The position numbers and the translations under genes are program-made. From the NCBI RefSeq assembly GCF_030845995.1, contig NZ_CP132719.1, positions 1,426,001 through 1,490,000 on the forward strand: 64,000 nucleotides of DNA, given 5' to 3'. Positions 51,699 through 60,840 of this stretch are shown here, piece after piece (the stretch's first letter is position 1; every line of letters starts with the position of its first letter). Below the pieces are notes generated by a model. It searched no databases. It saw nothing but the letters and a program-made list of their open reading frames with translations, and was not told where the DNA came from. The DNA comes from Geothrix sp. 21YS21S-4. GTDB taxonomy: Bacteria; Acidobacteriota; Holophagae; Holophagales; Holophagaceae.

Positions 51699-52247
51699 TC
51701 AGTCCTTCCGCTTGAACACCAGCTTGTAGGTGAAGGGCGCCTCCAGTTTGGGATGGGCGTAGGTCACCTGGAGGGCCAGCGAGTCCCCATCCTTCCGCAT
51801 CACGTAGGCGTAGGTCAGGGTGTAGCTGTCGCCGACGAGCGTCTGGGTCATCGTCCGTCCCTCTTTGGCGAGGGTCGCCTTGAATGTCGCGTCGTCGCTG
51901 CGTTTCCACGGGCTTTCAGTGCCATCCGTGGGCGTGTCGATGGGGCGCTCGCGGCCCATGGTGACGGAAAGGCCGTCCCCCGCGAGGATGTCCAGCTTGT
52001 CGAAAGCGCGGCAGGCGGATTGGAGCTTCCGCTTCCAGAACAGCTTCATGGCGAAGTTCTGATCCTGGAGATGAGCATCGATTCGTTCGTCGATCCTGTC
52101 GCTCTGGGAAGGGGCGAGGGTCCATTCCCCGTCCCAGGCCACTTTGGCTTCCTTGGCGGGCTGTACGGCCTTCGAAGCGGGTTTTGGCTGTTGTGAAACA
52201 AGTGGTAAGACCATCAGACCACATATCAAAAAAGGCAAACAGCGCAT
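51699..52247 (-). CDS. hypothetical exported protein (182 aa)
   Basis: The product begins with a signal peptide (RCLPFLICGLMVLPLVSQQ), then a mature part with AWDGEWTLAPSQSDRIDERIDAHLQDQNFAMKLFWKRKLQSACRAFDKLDI, and VTYAHPKLEAPFTYKLVFKRKD at the end. It looks like a small beta-barrel or lipocalin-like protein, but no family is recognised. The start at 52247 is selected for the signal peptide. It lies 29 bases from the 5' end of the hydrolase gene and may be cotranscribed with it; it is divergent from the malic enzyme gene. Confidence 0.7.
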   Translation of the reverse strand: MRCLPFLICGLMVLPLVSQQPKPASKAVQPAKEAKVAWDGEWTLAPSQSDRIDERIDAHLQDQNFAMKLFWKRKLQSACRAFDKLDILAGDGLSVTMGRERPIDTPTDGTESPWKRSDDATFKATLAKEGRTMTQTLVGDSYTLTYAYVMRKDGDSLALQVTYAHPKLEAPFTYKLVFKRKD

Positions 52248-52430
52248 GGGATCTCCGGAAAAGGGTTGGTGGATCGTAGCTCCGCTGCGGGCGCAGCGGA
52301 AGCGCCGCATGTGATCCCCGCCACAATGGCGGCGATTGAGGACCTTTCAGGAAGGTTCGCGGAACGCGACGTGTAAGCTGGGGGCACTCAGCCCAAAAAA
52401 ACAGGGCACTCGTATCCAAGGAGTGTGGCC

Positions 52431-54692
52431 ATGACACGTAAGCAGGAAGCCCTCGACTACCATTCGCAGGGACGGAAGGGGAAGATCGAGGTGGTCGCCA
52501 CCAAGCCGTGCTCCACGGCGCGGGACCTCTCCTTGGCGTATTCTCCCGGCGTGGCGGAACCCTGCCTGGAAATCGAGAAGGACAACGAACTGGCCTACAC
52601 CTACACCGCCAAGGGCAACCTCGTGGCGGTGATCTCCAACGGCACCGCCGTGCTGGGCCTGGGTGACATCGGCGCCATCGCGGGCAAGCCCGTGATGGAA
52701 GGGAAGGGCGTCCTGTTCAAGCGCTTCGCGGACATCGACGTGTTCGACATCGAAGTGAACGAGAAGGACATCGACAAGTTCTGCCAGGTGGTGAAGGCTC
52801 TCGAACCCACCTTCGGCGGCGTGAACCTCGAGGACATCAAGGCTCCCGAGTGCTTCGAGATCGAGACCCGCCTCAAGAAGGAAATGAACATCCCCGTCTT
52901 CCACGACGACCAGCATGGGACGGCCATCATCAGCACCGCGGCGCTGATGAACGCCTCCGAGCTGATCAAGAAGAAGCTCGGCGACATGAAGGTGGTGTTC
53001 AGTGGTGCCGGGGCCTCGGCCATCGCCTGCGCGAACATGATGGTCGAAGCGGGCGTCAAGCTCGAGAACCTGTGGCTGTGCGACACCAAGGGCCTGGTCT
53101 TCGAAGGGCGCAAGGAGGGCATGAACGTCTACAAGGAGAAGTTCATCAAGAAGTCGGACCTGCGGACCCTCGGCGAGGTGATCGTCGGCGCCGACGTCTT
53201 CGTGGGCTGCTCCAGCAAGGGCGTGCTGACCCCCGACATGGTGAAGAGCATGGCGAAGAATCCCATCGTCTTCGCCCTCGCCAACCCCGACCCCGAGATC
53301 GACTACCCCACCGCCAAGGCCACCCGCGACGACATCATCATGGCGACGGGCCGCAGCGACTATCCCAACCAGGTGAACAACGTCCTGGGCTTCCCCTTCA
53401 TTTTCCGCGGCGCGCTGGACGTGCGGGCCTCCGAGATCAACGAGCCCATGAAGCTCGCCGCCGCGAAGGCTTTGGCGGCCCTGGCCAAGGAGGAGGTGCC
53501 CGATTCCGTGGTGAAGGCCTACTCGGGCCAGAAGTTCACCTTCGGCCCCGAGTACATCATCCCCAAGCCCTTCGATCCCCGCGTCCTCCTGTGGGTGGCT
53601 CCCGCCGTCGCCAAGGCCGCCATGGACACCGGCGTAGCCAAACAGCCCATCGCCGACATGCAGGCCTACATCGAGCGCCTGGAGGGCCTCCAGGGGCGCA
53701 GCAAGGACGTCATCCGCAGCGTCGTGAACCGCGCCAAGGCCGATCCCAAGCGCGTGGTCTTCCCCGAGGGCGACCATCCCCTGATCCTCCAGGCCGTGTC
53801 CCAGATGGCGGATGAGGGCGTGTGCAAGCCGATCCTCCTGGGCGATCCCGCCAAGGTGAAGGCCGTCGCCGCCGAATACGGCGTGGAGCTCGACGGTGTC
53901 GAGATCCTGGATCCCCACGCCGTCACCTGGCGGGAAGAGGCCGAGGACGCCTTCTACGAACTCCGGAAGCGCCGCGGCATTACCCGCTTCGAGGCCCAGC
54001 GGAAGATCCGCGAGCGGATCTACTTCGGCGCGATGATGTGCCGCATGGGGAAGGCGGACGGCCTGATCGCGGGGCTGACCATGTACTACCCCGACACCAT
54101 CCGGCCCTGCCTCGAAGTGATCGGAACCCGCCGCGGGGTGAAGCGCGTGTGTGGCGTCTACACCATGGTCCTGAAGAACCGCGTGCTGTTCTTCTCCGAC
54201 ACCACCATGAACATCGAGCCCAACAGCGAGGAGCTGGCGGAGATCGCCCTGCTTACCGCGGACCTGGTGAAGGACACCTTCAACATGGATCCCCAGGTGG
54301 CGATGCTGTCCTTCTCCACCTTCGGAAGCGTGGACCATCCTCTGGTCCGCAAGGTGCAGAAGGCCGTGGAGCTGGTGAAGACCCAGCGTCCCGACCTCAA
54401 GTGCGACGGCGAGATGCAGGCCGACACCGCCCTGGGCGAAGGGATCCTGGCCGAGAACTACCCGTGGGTGGACCTGCCCGGCGGTCCGAACGTCCTGATC
54501 TTCCCCGACCTCACCAGCGGCAACATCGGCTACAAGCTGGTGCAGCGGCTGGCGGACGCCGAGGTCATCGGGCCCATCACCTGCGGAATGGCCGCGCCGG
54601 TCCACGTGCTCCAGCGGCACAGCGACCTGCACGACATCATCCACCTCACGGCCCTCACGGTCGTCGAGGCCCAGCAGAAGCAGGCGAAGTAG
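52431..54692 (+). CDS. maeB: NADP-dependent malic enzyme with C-terminal phosphotransacetylase-like domain
   Basis: MaeB oxidatively decarboxylates malate to pyruvate. The 753-residue protein has the malic-enzyme part (about 1-425) with [68 protein letters not shown] and [16 protein letters not shown], followed by the PTA-like domain (about 430-753) with [48 protein letters not shown] and [20 protein letters not shown]. The second domain is thought to be a regulatory acetyl-CoA sensor, as in E. coli MaeB. AAGGAG lies seven bases before ATG 52431; a GTG two codons earlier is possible. Confidence 0.95.
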   Translation: MTRKQEALDYHSQGRKGKIEVVATKPCSTARDLSLAYSPGVAEPCLEIEKDNELAYTYTAKGNLVAVISNGTAVLGLGDIGAIAGKPVMEGKGVLFKRFADIDVFDIEVNEKDIDKFCQVVKALEPTFGGVNLEDIKAPECFEIETRLKKEMNIPVFHDDQHGTAIISTAALMNASELIKKKLGDMKVVFSGAGASAIACANMMVEAGVKLENLWLCDTKGLVFEGRKEGMNVYKEKFIKKSDLRTLGEVIVGADVFVGCSSKGVLTPDMVKSMAKNPIVFALANPDPEIDYPTAKATRDDIIMATGRSDYPNQVNNVLGFPFIFRGALDVRASEINEPMKLAAAKALAALAKEEVPDSVVKAYSGQKFTFGPEYIIPKPFDPRVLLWVAPAVAKAAMDTGVAKQPIADMQAYIERLEGLQGRSKDVIRSVVNRAKADPKRVVFPEGDHPLILQAVSQMADEGVCKPILLGDPAKVKAVAAEYGVELDGVEILDPHAVTWREEAEDAFYELRKRRGITRFEAQRKIRERIYFGAMMCRMGKADGLIAGLTMYYPDTIRPCLEVIGTRRGVKRVCGVYTMVLKNRVLFFSDTTMNIEPNSEELAEIALLTADLVKDTFNMDPQVAMLSFSTFGSVDHPLVRKVQKAVELVKTQRPDLKCDGEMQADTALGEGILAENYPWVDLPGGPNVLIFPDLTSGNIGYKLVQRLADAEVIGPITCGMAAPVHVLQRHSDLHDIIHLTALTVVEAQQKQAK

Positions 54693-54718
54693 CCGCCGGC
54701 CTTTCGCCGTCGGTTCAT

Positions 54719-54744
54719 ACGCGGGGGCCTTCGGGCCCCCGCGT
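54719..54744. terminator. terminator hairpin after maeB
   Basis: ACGCGGGGGCC (54719-54729) pairs with GGCCCCCGCGT (54734-54744) across a TTCG tetraloop, between convergent maeB and the DUF4136 gene. There is no T-run on the plus strand (CGCGTTCAG), so termination may need Rho or act in both directions weakly. Confidence 0.7.
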
Positions 54745-54749
54745 CGCGT

Positions 54750-55298
54750 TCAGGGGCGAGGGGAGGGCAGGGGCTCCAGCAGCTTCCGTACGACCTCTTC
54801 GGAATCCCGGTCCCCTCGTTCGAGGGGACTCTCGCCCTGCCAGAGGGCCTGCCCCGTTTTCGGGTCCAGAAGCTGGACGAGGAGGGTCCCGCGGCCGGTC
54901 CTTCGCTCCCCCGCATCCCGCGGCGCGCCCTCTCCCCGGGGCGGGCCTCCGCCGCCCCGGCGGCCCGCGCCCCGCGCCGGACGGGAAGGACCGGCGGATC
55001 CTTCCTCCCGTGCCTCGACCAGGAGATGGACGGCCACCCACAGGTCCGCGGTTCCGGCAGCCTCGGGGCGATATCCGCGCGCGGTCAGGGCCGAGAGGAC
55101 GGCTTGGCGGCGGAACCCTGGATCGACGGGCCGAAAGCCCTCCCGGATCAGCACCTGATCCGTCCGGAGATCGAGGGCCACCGTGCGGTAGGCCCCGCCG
55201 CGGAAGGCCGGGTCGGTGCGGTAGACGAAGCGCGGCTGGGAGCAGCCGAACAGCAGGAGGAGCGCCGACAGCGCGGAAGCCGGACCGATCATTCGCAT
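54750..55298 (-). CDS. DUF4136-type lipoprotein
   Basis: The 182-residue product has a lipoprotein signal (LSALLLLFGC) and DUF4136-like features: FRGGAYRTVALD, VDPGFRRQAVLSALTARGYRPEAAGTADLWVAVHLLVE, and GTLLVQLLDPKTGQALWQGESPLE, the standard closing W-x-G strand. A Gly/Arg-rich insertion (about 115-138) is unusual. Such proteins sit in the outer membrane with unknown role. It follows the SirB1 gene on the same strand and may be in its operon. Confidence 0.8.
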   Translation of the reverse strand: MRMIGPASALSALLLLFGCSQPRFVYRTDPAFRGGAYRTVALDLRTDQVLIREGFRPVDPGFRRQAVLSALTARGYRPEAAGTADLWVAVHLLVEAREEGSAGPSRPARGAGRRGGGGPPRGEGAPRDAGERRTGRGTLLVQLLDPKTGQALWQGESPLERGDRDSEEVVRKLLEPLPSPRP

Positions 55299-55332
55299 GC
55301 TTCAGGAATGCGCGGGCGAGCCGTCAGGTTCG

Positions 55333-56124
55333 TCAGCGTTGCAGTTGCTGGAGCCAGGCCTGCACTTCGGGATCCTCCCCCGAACCGAGCCGCTGGGCTT
55401 CCTCCAGGTCGACGCGGGCCTGGTCGGGCTCGTCGCGCTGGAGATGGACGAAGGCCCGTTCCTTGTGGGCGCGGGGATTCTCGGGTTCCAGAAGGATCAG
55501 GTGCGTGCCCGTCCACAGGGCCTCTTCCCAGTCCTCCGCGTGGAGGAACCGCAGATGGAGGTTGCGGACCAGCCGGGCGAGGATCGTCCGGTCCGGTGCA
55601 GGCCGGAGCATCTCCCGCTGGAAGGGAATCCGCCCGCCCGTGGCGGCTTTCACCAGATCGGCGCCGGCCTCTTCCCCCACGGGGCGGCCCTGGTGGAAGG
55701 GATCGAAGCAGAGGAGGCCCATGTCGGTCCGCAGGGCCGCGATGAAGTGGCCGGGCAGCCCCACGCCGACGGCGTCGAAGCCCATCCGCCGGGCCAGAGC
55801 CACCCACAGGATGGACAGGGAGATGGGAAGCCCCTTCCGCCGCGATACCACCGCCGGGAGCAGCGCGTTGAGCGGATCGTCGTAGGTCTCGCGGTCGCCC
55901 TGGAACCCCAGTTCGGTGAACAGCAGGTGATTCAGGGCGTCCAGGGCCTTGTGCGTGTTCCAGGGCAGGGGCATCCGTCCCGCGAGGATGAAGGCCCATT
56001 CGTTGATGTGCATCACGATGTCGGCGGGATCCGGATCTTCCAGCGCCGGCGCCACGGCGTGGATCGCCCCCTCGGCGAGGTTGCGGCAGTCGGGATCGGT
56101 CCGGAGGTATTCCAGCAGCGACAT
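55333..56124 (-). CDS. SirB1/transglutaminase-like protein with TPR tail
   Basis: The 263-residue protein matches the SirB1-type family: DDPLNALLPAVVSRRKGLPISLSILWVALARRMGFDAVGVGLPGHFIAAL (GLPISLxxxxxxxAxRxGxxxxGxxxPGHF), then DPFHQGRP, and a TPR-like C-terminus with DWEEALWTGTHLILLEPENPRAHKERAFVHLQRDEPDQARVDLEEAQRL. The catalytic Cys of transglutaminases is not visible in these motifs, so it may be a scaffold. It overlaps the upstream gene's stop by one base (TGATG). Confidence 0.85.
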   Translation of the reverse strand: MSLLEYLRTDPDCRNLAEGAIHAVAPALEDPDPADIVMHINEWAFILAGRMPLPWNTHKALDALNHLLFTELGFQGDRETYDDPLNALLPAVVSRRKGLPISLSILWVALARRMGFDAVGVGLPGHFIAALRTDMGLLCFDPFHQGRPVGEEAGADLVKAATGGRIPFQREMLRPAPDRTILARLVRNLHLRFLHAEDWEEALWTGTHLILLEPENPRAHKERAFVHLQRDEPDQARVDLEEAQRLGSGEDPEVQAWLQQLQR

Positions 56125-56609
56125 CAGCGGCGCCGGCGCAGGATGGCGCGAAGCACCAGGACCACCGCGAGCGCCCCGAGGGCGATCCAGGCCCACCGCT
56201 GGCCGGAATGGGCGGCGGTCTGGACTTTCTGCGCCTCCTCCGCCTTGCGGATGTTCTCCTCGATGGAAAGCTTGGACTGCGCCTCCCGGGCGTCCTTCAC
56301 CGCCTTCTGGGCGGATTCGCGCGACGCCTGGAGGTCCTTGGCGGCGGCTTCCTGTTCTTCCTGGACGCCCAGGACGGCCACCTTCTTCTGGGTGGGCTTC
56401 AGAAAACTGGCGGGGACGGCCGAGGCGTCGTCCTCCCAGGACGCGGCGCCCCCGCTGCTCTCGATGGAATCGGCGAGGGCCTGGATGTCCTCCCGCAGGC
56501 CCTGGAGCACCTGGTTCTGGCGATGGAGCTGGGCGCCCTGCAGCCAGAGCATCGCCAGCTGGAGGCCCAGCAGGACAGGAATGCTCCATCGAAGGGCGGA
56601 ACGGCTCAT
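56124..56609 (-). CDS. coiled-coil protein with two membrane anchors (161 aa)
   Basis: The protein has an N-terminal helix (SIPVLLGLQLAMLWLQG), a coiled-coil middle (EEQEAAAKDLQASRESAQKAVKDAREAQSKLSIEENIRKAEEAQKV) and a C-terminal helix (WAWIALGALAVVLVLRAI) followed by an Arg-rich tail. No family is recognised. It overlaps the phosphatase gene's stop codon by four bases and the SirB1 gene by one, so it is cotranslated with both and may anchor a partner at the inner membrane. Confidence 0.75.
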   Translation of the reverse strand: MSRSALRWSIPVLLGLQLAMLWLQGAQLHRQNQVLQGLREDIQALADSIESSGGAASWEDDASAVPASFLKPTQKKVAVLGVQEEQEAAAKDLQASRESAQKAVKDAREAQSKLSIEENIRKAEEAQKVQTAAHSGQRWAWIALGALAVVLVLRAILRRRR

Positions 56610-59152
56610 GCGTGCTCCCTACCCAGGATAAACAAAGTCCGGTCGTCCCGGTTCTGCGTGTCGAAGGCGGACACGTCCTGGAAAACGGCCTCGCAGGCGG
56701 CCCGGGGACTGCCCGTTCCCCATAGCCGGCGGAGCTGTCCGCACAGCCGATCCGTGCCGTACAGCTCGCCTTGGCGGTTCATGGCCTCGGACAGGCCGTC
56801 GCTGTAGAGCACCATCCAACCCTTCGGAGGCAATGTGCCTTCGATCACTTCCCAGTCGCCGGGACCGGCGGGGCGGAGGCCGAGGCCCCGTCCTTTGGGG
56901 ATCACCTCGGTGAAGCAGTCCTCGGGCAGCCCCTTCAGCAGGAGCGCGCCGGGGTGGCCCGCCCGCGCGAGGCGGTAGTTCCCGCGCTCGTCCCACTCCA
57001 GCAGGATCAGCGTGAGGAAGCCCCGCTGTCCCAGGAGCTGGCGCAGGGTGCGGTCCAGGGAGCAGAGGATCTCCTCCAGGCCCTGGTCCTCCCGCTGGAC
57101 GGCCTGCTCCAGGAGGGCGGTGGCCTGGGCCATGTAGAGCGCCGCCGCCAGTCCCTTTCCGCACACGTCGCCCACCGCCGCCAGCCACGCGCCGCTGGGG
57201 CGGCGCTTGACGAACAGGAGGTCGCCGCCCGTCTCCAGGGCGGGCTCCAGGCGCAGGGCCACGTGGAAGCCGGGAATGGGCGGGAGCTGGGAGGTGATCA
57301 GGCTTTCCTGGATGCGCCGGGCGGTCTCCAGTTCCTGGCTGAGGCGCTCCTGGGCCAGCAGGCGGCCGTGCATCACGGCGGTCTCCAGCACCTGGCCCGC
57401 TGCCAGGGCCACTTCGCGCAGCAGCTCCCGGTCCTCGCGACCGTAGTTCAGCTCCGCGTATTTCCCTCCCAGGAGGACCGCGGTGTGGGCCTGGTCCCCC
57501 GCGAGGATCAGCAGGAGGAGCTGGGCCTCCAGGGCGTCCACGTGGGCGCGGAGGTGCTCGCCCTGCTCGCGGATCCAGTCCGCTTCCTCGCTGCCCAGGC
57601 CGAGAACCAGTTCGCGGTTCTCCCGGGCGAGGCGGAGCAGCCCCGCCGGAAGGTGGAGCGGCTGCGGTGGGAAACGGACGCGGCGGTCATCCCGGCCCTC
57701 GGACTCGGCGGCGGGCAGGAGGATCTGGCGGTCTTCGATGGGCAGGATCTCCAGGAGTTGGGGCTGGAAGGCCTCGCTCAGCGCCCGGCGGAGGGACTTG
57801 AGGAGGGCCTCCTCGCTGAACCGCTTGCGGGGCTCGCGGACGGCGCCCAGGGCGATCTCCCGGGTGCTGGAGAAATCCCGCCGGAACCGGCGCCGGATCC
57901 CGCGGAGCAGCAGGCGCAGCGCCCAGCCCAGGGGCAGCGCCAGGAGCCCGATCAGGGCGCCGGCCCAGCCGGAGGGAATGGAGGCCAGGTGCGAGAACGC
58001 CCACGCCAGGCCGCCCAGGTAGAGCGCCACGGTCAGCGCGAGGATGGCCATGTAGCTTACCCAGCGCAGCAGCACCTTCCGCACGTCGAACAGCCCGTGG
58101 CGGAAGATGGCGTAGGCGAAGCTCAGGGGCAGCAGCGGCGCCGGCAGCATGAAGATGAACGTCTGCCGCTGGAAGAGCAGGCTGGTGCCGTAGCGCCCCT
58201 GGAGGACGGACCACGCCACCAGGTCGAGGCACAGGGCCGCGGCCACGATGAGGGAGGGCAGCACGGCCCGGCGCAGCCGCTCCGACGCCCGGAAGGCGCC
58301 CGCCACGAAGAACCCGAGGCCCGTCAGCGCCGCGGCGGCGTAGAGCGGCGCGGGAATGGCGCCCAGCAGGGTCCGGAGGATGGTTTCCGGCCCGCCGACG
58401 GGCGGGCGCACCGCGCCGTCATTGAGGATGAACCACAGCCGGACGCTCAGCTGGATGAGGGCCATCGCCGCGAAGGTGCCGTACAGGGCCCGGAGGAAGC
58501 GGCGGTTGCGGCGCAGCGCGAAGGGATGGGGGAAGCGGAGGAAGAAGTGGACCCACAGGGGCGGCAGCAGCGCGACGGAGACGGTGGCCATGAGGGCGAT
58601 GCCCACGCGGATGGCCGTGGGCGCGTTCCCCGACGCGATGATTCCCGACAGGAGCAGCGCCGTCGCCGCGAGGTAGAAGAAGTGGCGCGAGCTCTTGCGC
58701 TCCGGCGCCGACAGCACCACCAGCAGGCCGATGGCCCAGGCGACGAGGCCGTTGAGCAGCAGCGCGAGCTGCACCAGGTTGATCGGCTTCACCAGCCGGA
58801 CGGGAATCAGGATCTGGCGGCCCTGGCGCTTCACCGTGTAGATCAAGTACGCATTGGCGGGCTTCTCGTTGATGAACCGCTGGGCCTTGAGCGTCCCTTC
58901 CAGCGTCGCCGGGAAGGTCCGCCCCTGGATCTTCACCAGCTCGTCGCCCTCCAGCAGCCCGGCCTCTTCGGCCACGCCGTCCGGCAGGATCTCGCGGATG
59001 ATGATCTTCCCGTTCTCCACCACCCAGGAGCACTGGTCGTCCGAGGCCGCGTACATCCACTGGTTCAGGGCGAAGGAGCCCGTCGAGAGCAGCACGCAGG
59101 CCAGGCTGATCCACAGCAAGCGCCAGCGAATGCGTTTGAGGTAGGGATTCAT
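56606..59152 (-). CDS. PDZ-membrane-PP2C (SpoIIE/RsbU-type) serine phosphatase
   Basis: The 848-residue protein has a first helix, a PDZ-like domain (about 35-120, with EILPDGVAEEAGLLEGDELVKIQGRTF), seven to nine membrane helices (about 128-430), a GAF-like linker to about 615, and a SpoIIE-type PP2C phosphatase: ETARRIQESLITSQLPPIPGFHVALRLEPALETGGDLLFVKRRPSGAWLAAVGDVCGKGLAAALYMA and RAGHPGALLLKG, WMVLYSDGLSEAMNRQGELYG, FDTQNRDDRTLFILGR. The metal-binding Asp residues are in place. It would respond to an envelope signal and dephosphorylate an anti-sigma antagonist, but no RsbV/W pair is next to it. Confidence 0.88.
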   Translation of the reverse strand: MNPYLKRIRWRLLWISLACVLLSTGSFALNQWMYAASDDQCSWVVENGKIIIREILPDGVAEEAGLLEGDELVKIQGRTFPATLEGTLKAQRFINEKPANAYLIYTVKRQGRQILIPVRLVKPINLVQLALLLNGLVAWAIGLLVVLSAPERKSSRHFFYLAATALLLSGIIASGNAPTAIRVGIALMATVSVALLPPLWVHFFLRFPHPFALRRNRRFLRALYGTFAAMALIQLSVRLWFILNDGAVRPPVGGPETILRTLLGAIPAPLYAAAALTGLGFFVAGAFRASERLRRAVLPSLIVAAALCLDLVAWSVLQGRYGTSLLFQRQTFIFMLPAPLLPLSFAYAIFRHGLFDVRKVLLRWVSYMAILALTVALYLGGLAWAFSHLASIPSGWAGALIGLLALPLGWALRLLLRGIRRRFRRDFSSTREIALGAVREPRKRFSEEALLKSLRRALSEAFQPQLLEILPIEDRQILLPAAESEGRDDRRVRFPPQPLHLPAGLLRLARENRELVLGLGSEEADWIREQGEHLRAHVDALEAQLLLLILAGDQAHTAVLLGGKYAELNYGREDRELLREVALAAGQVLETAVMHGRLLAQERLSQELETARRIQESLITSQLPPIPGFHVALRLEPALETGGDLLFVKRRPSGAWLAAVGDVCGKGLAAALYMAQATALLEQAVQREDQGLEEILCSLDRTLRQLLGQRGFLTLILLEWDERGNYRLARAGHPGALLLKGLPEDCFTEVIPKGRGLGLRPAGPGDWEVIEGTLPPKGWMVLYSDGLSEAMNRQGELYGTDRLCGQLRRLWGTGSPRAACEAVFQDVSAFDTQNRDDRTLFILGREHA

Positions 59153-59177
59153 GGGGCCTTTGTGGAAGAATGCCCGG

Positions 59178-59906
59178 ATGGAGCGGATCTCGCGGAATGG
59201 ACGGCCCTGCTTCGTGCTGGTGGGCGGAAGGCAGCGGCTGGGACGCGCCCTGGCGGAGGATCTGGCCCGGGATCACGACCTGGTGCTGACCAGTTCGGGA
59301 GACTGGGAATCGGAAACGTGGGTGGAGGAGCTGTCGAAGACGGCACGGGTCCGGACGCTTCGGTGGGACGCGGAGAGCCCGGAGCTGGTGTCCCGCATGA
59401 TGGCAGATCTGGACGGCTTGGCAGCAGAGGGATGGACGGTCGCCGGCGCGATCCTGGTGGCGGGCACCTTCCCGGAGCAGCTTCTCGGCTCGTGGGAGCC
59501 CGAGGCCCTGGCGGCCACCTGGCGGCTGAACCTGACCTTTCCCTTCCTCTGCGCCCAGGCCCTCGCGTCCCATCTGGCCGAAGGCGCCTGCCTCCAGCTT
59601 CTGCTGGACACCTCCCTCCACCAGCCCTGGCTGAAGCGGCTTCCCTACAGCGCGGCGAAAGCGGGCCTCGCGGCCCTGGTTCCGGGCCTGGCCCAACTGC
59701 TGGCGCCGAAGATCCGGGTAGTCGGGCACGCCCTCGGCGCGGTGCTGCCCGCCGAGGCGCGGGAGACGGCCTTCCTGGCGGAGCGGAGCCTGGTGAAGCG
59801 GATCGGCGATCCGTCGGACCTCTGCCGAGCCGTGCGCTACGCCGCCGCCAGCCCCTTCCTCACGGGCGAGATCCTCACCCTCGATGGCGGCCGGCGTTGG
59901 GTCTGA
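59178..59906 (+). CDS. short-chain dehydrogenase/reductase, pteridine-reductase-like
   Basis: The 242-residue SDR has an N-terminal nucleotide loop VLVGGRQRLGRALAEDLA, resembling the GxxKRLGxxIA loop of pteridine reductases (FolM/PTR1) more than a standard TGxxxGIG, and the active-site PYSAAKAGLAALVPGLAQLLAPKIRVVGHALGAVLP (Tyr-x3-Lys). It ends LTGEILTLDGGRRWV. I chose ATG 59178, with GGAAG upstream; the frame opens at 59151, inside the divergent phosphatase start. It may reduce a pterin in a folate or tetrahydrobiopterin-like pathway; queE follows 43 bases later. Confidence 0.82.
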   Translation: MERISRNGRPCFVLVGGRQRLGRALAEDLARDHDLVLTSSGDWESETWVEELSKTARVRTLRWDAESPELVSRMMADLDGLAAEGWTVAGAILVAGTFPEQLLGSWEPEALAATWRLNLTFPFLCAQALASHLAEGACLQLLLDTSLHQPWLKRLPYSAAKAGLAALVPGLAQLLAPKIRVVGHALGAVLPAEARETAFLAERSLVKRIGDPSDLCRAVRYAAASPFLTGEILTLDGGRRWV

Positions 59907-59913
59907 CCCCTTT

Positions 59914-59940
59914 CCCCATGGGAGAATCGTTCCCAAGGGG
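59914..59940 (+). promoter_or_regulatory. hairpin overlapping the queE ribosome binding site
   Basis: CCCCATGGGA (59914-59923) pairs with TCCCAAGGGG (59931-59940), one A-A mismatch, seven-base loop. The right arm contains the AAGGGG Shine-Dalgarno of queE (start codon 59950), so the hairpin could block translation. It does not match the preQ1 riboswitch consensus. Confidence 0.4.
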
Positions 59941-59949
59941 TTCCGCCGG

Positions 59950-60618
59950 ATGAAGTTCAAGGTCAACGAAGTGTTCCATTCCATCCAGGGGGAGGGCGCC
60001 CGGATCGGACGGCCGTGCCTGTTCATCCGGCTCTCCGGCTGTCCCCTGCGATGCGCCTACTGCGATACGGAATACGCGTTCCACGACGGGACCTTTCGCG
60101 AGCTGGAGGATCTCGTGGAGGAGGCTCGTCGCCGGCTGGGGCCGCCGCGGAAGGGACCCAGCGCCCCCTTCGTGGAGCTGACCGGAGGCGAGCCCCTGGC
60201 CCATCCCGGCGCGCCGCAGTTGCTGGAGGCCCTCCTGGAACTCGGCCACGAGGTGGCCCTGGAGACCGCGGGCAGCCACGACCTGGCGCCGTTGCCCCGG
60301 GAGGTGATCAAGATCGTGGACCGCAAGACCCCCGCCAGCGGCGAAGGCCATCGCTGGCTGGAATCCAACCTCGACCACATGGTGCCCGGGCAGGACGAAC
60401 TGAAGCTCGTGCTGTGCGACGAGGCCGATTACGCCTGGGCCAAGGCCTGGTGCGCCGAGCGCGCCGCCTGGGACCGGTGGGAGGTGCTGTTCAGTCCGGT
60501 GTGGGGGAAGCTGGATCCCGCCTGGCTGGCGGAGCGGATCGTCGCCGACGGCCTGCCCGTCCGGATGCAGGTCCAGCTCCACAAAGTGGTGTGGGGCGCG
60601 GCAAAGAAGGGCGTCTGA
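59950..60618 (+). CDS. queE: 7-carboxy-7-deazaguanine synthase
   Basis: The radical-SAM enzyme that makes the 7-deazaguanine core of queuosine. The 222-residue protein opens with NEVFHSIQGEGARIGRPCLFIRLSGCPLRCAYCDTEYAF; the cluster ligands are Cys31-X3-Cys35-X2-Cys38, followed by PFVELTGGEPLAHPG (SAM-binding GGEP) and ALETAGS. The set fits QueE. QueC/QueD/QueF are not seen in the window. AAGGGG (59935-59940) is the ribosome binding site, within a hairpin. Confidence 0.94.
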   Translation: MKFKVNEVFHSIQGEGARIGRPCLFIRLSGCPLRCAYCDTEYAFHDGTFRELEDLVEEARRRLGPPRKGPSAPFVELTGGEPLAHPGAPQLLEALLELGHEVALETAGSHDLAPLPREVIKIVDRKTPASGEGHRWLESNLDHMVPGQDELKLVLCDEADYAWAKAWCAERAAWDRWEVLFSPVWGKLDPAWLAERIVADGLPVRMQVQLHKVVWGAAKKGV

Positions 60619-60704
60619 CGGGAAAAAACGCGCCGCGCGAATTTTTCTGTTTGAACCGCAATAATCCGCCCATTCATCCGTCCTGGGTAAGGTAAGGGGA
60701 AGGT

Positions 60705-60840
60705 CTCCAGGCCGATCCTCGGAAAGGGACGGCCGACATGGAGGCACGACCGGGAAGACCGGAATGCGTGATGCAAGGCACCAGCCGATGCGGGAGCAGC
60801 TGCCGCGGATGCGCGGTGGGAATGGCCTTGGGAATGAAGC
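60705..60840 (+). ncRNA. possible structured leader upstream of the 60867 gene
   Basis: A hairpin pairs CTCCA-GGCCG (60705-60714) with CGGCC-gaca-TGGAG (60730-60743, four-base bulge), followed by a smaller CCGG-GAAGA-CCGG hairpin (60750-60762) and a GCGG...CCGC hairpin further on. It matches no riboswitch consensus I know. It could be a cis-regulatory RNA of the following gene or an unrelated structured RNA. Confidence 0.3.

Noticed and set aside
56771-59953. Plus-strand open frame of 1060 codons opposite the phosphatase gene.
   Set aside because: Composition is typical of an antisense shadow (His/Gln/Arg/Gly runs), no known domain, and the minus-strand phosphatase explains the region.
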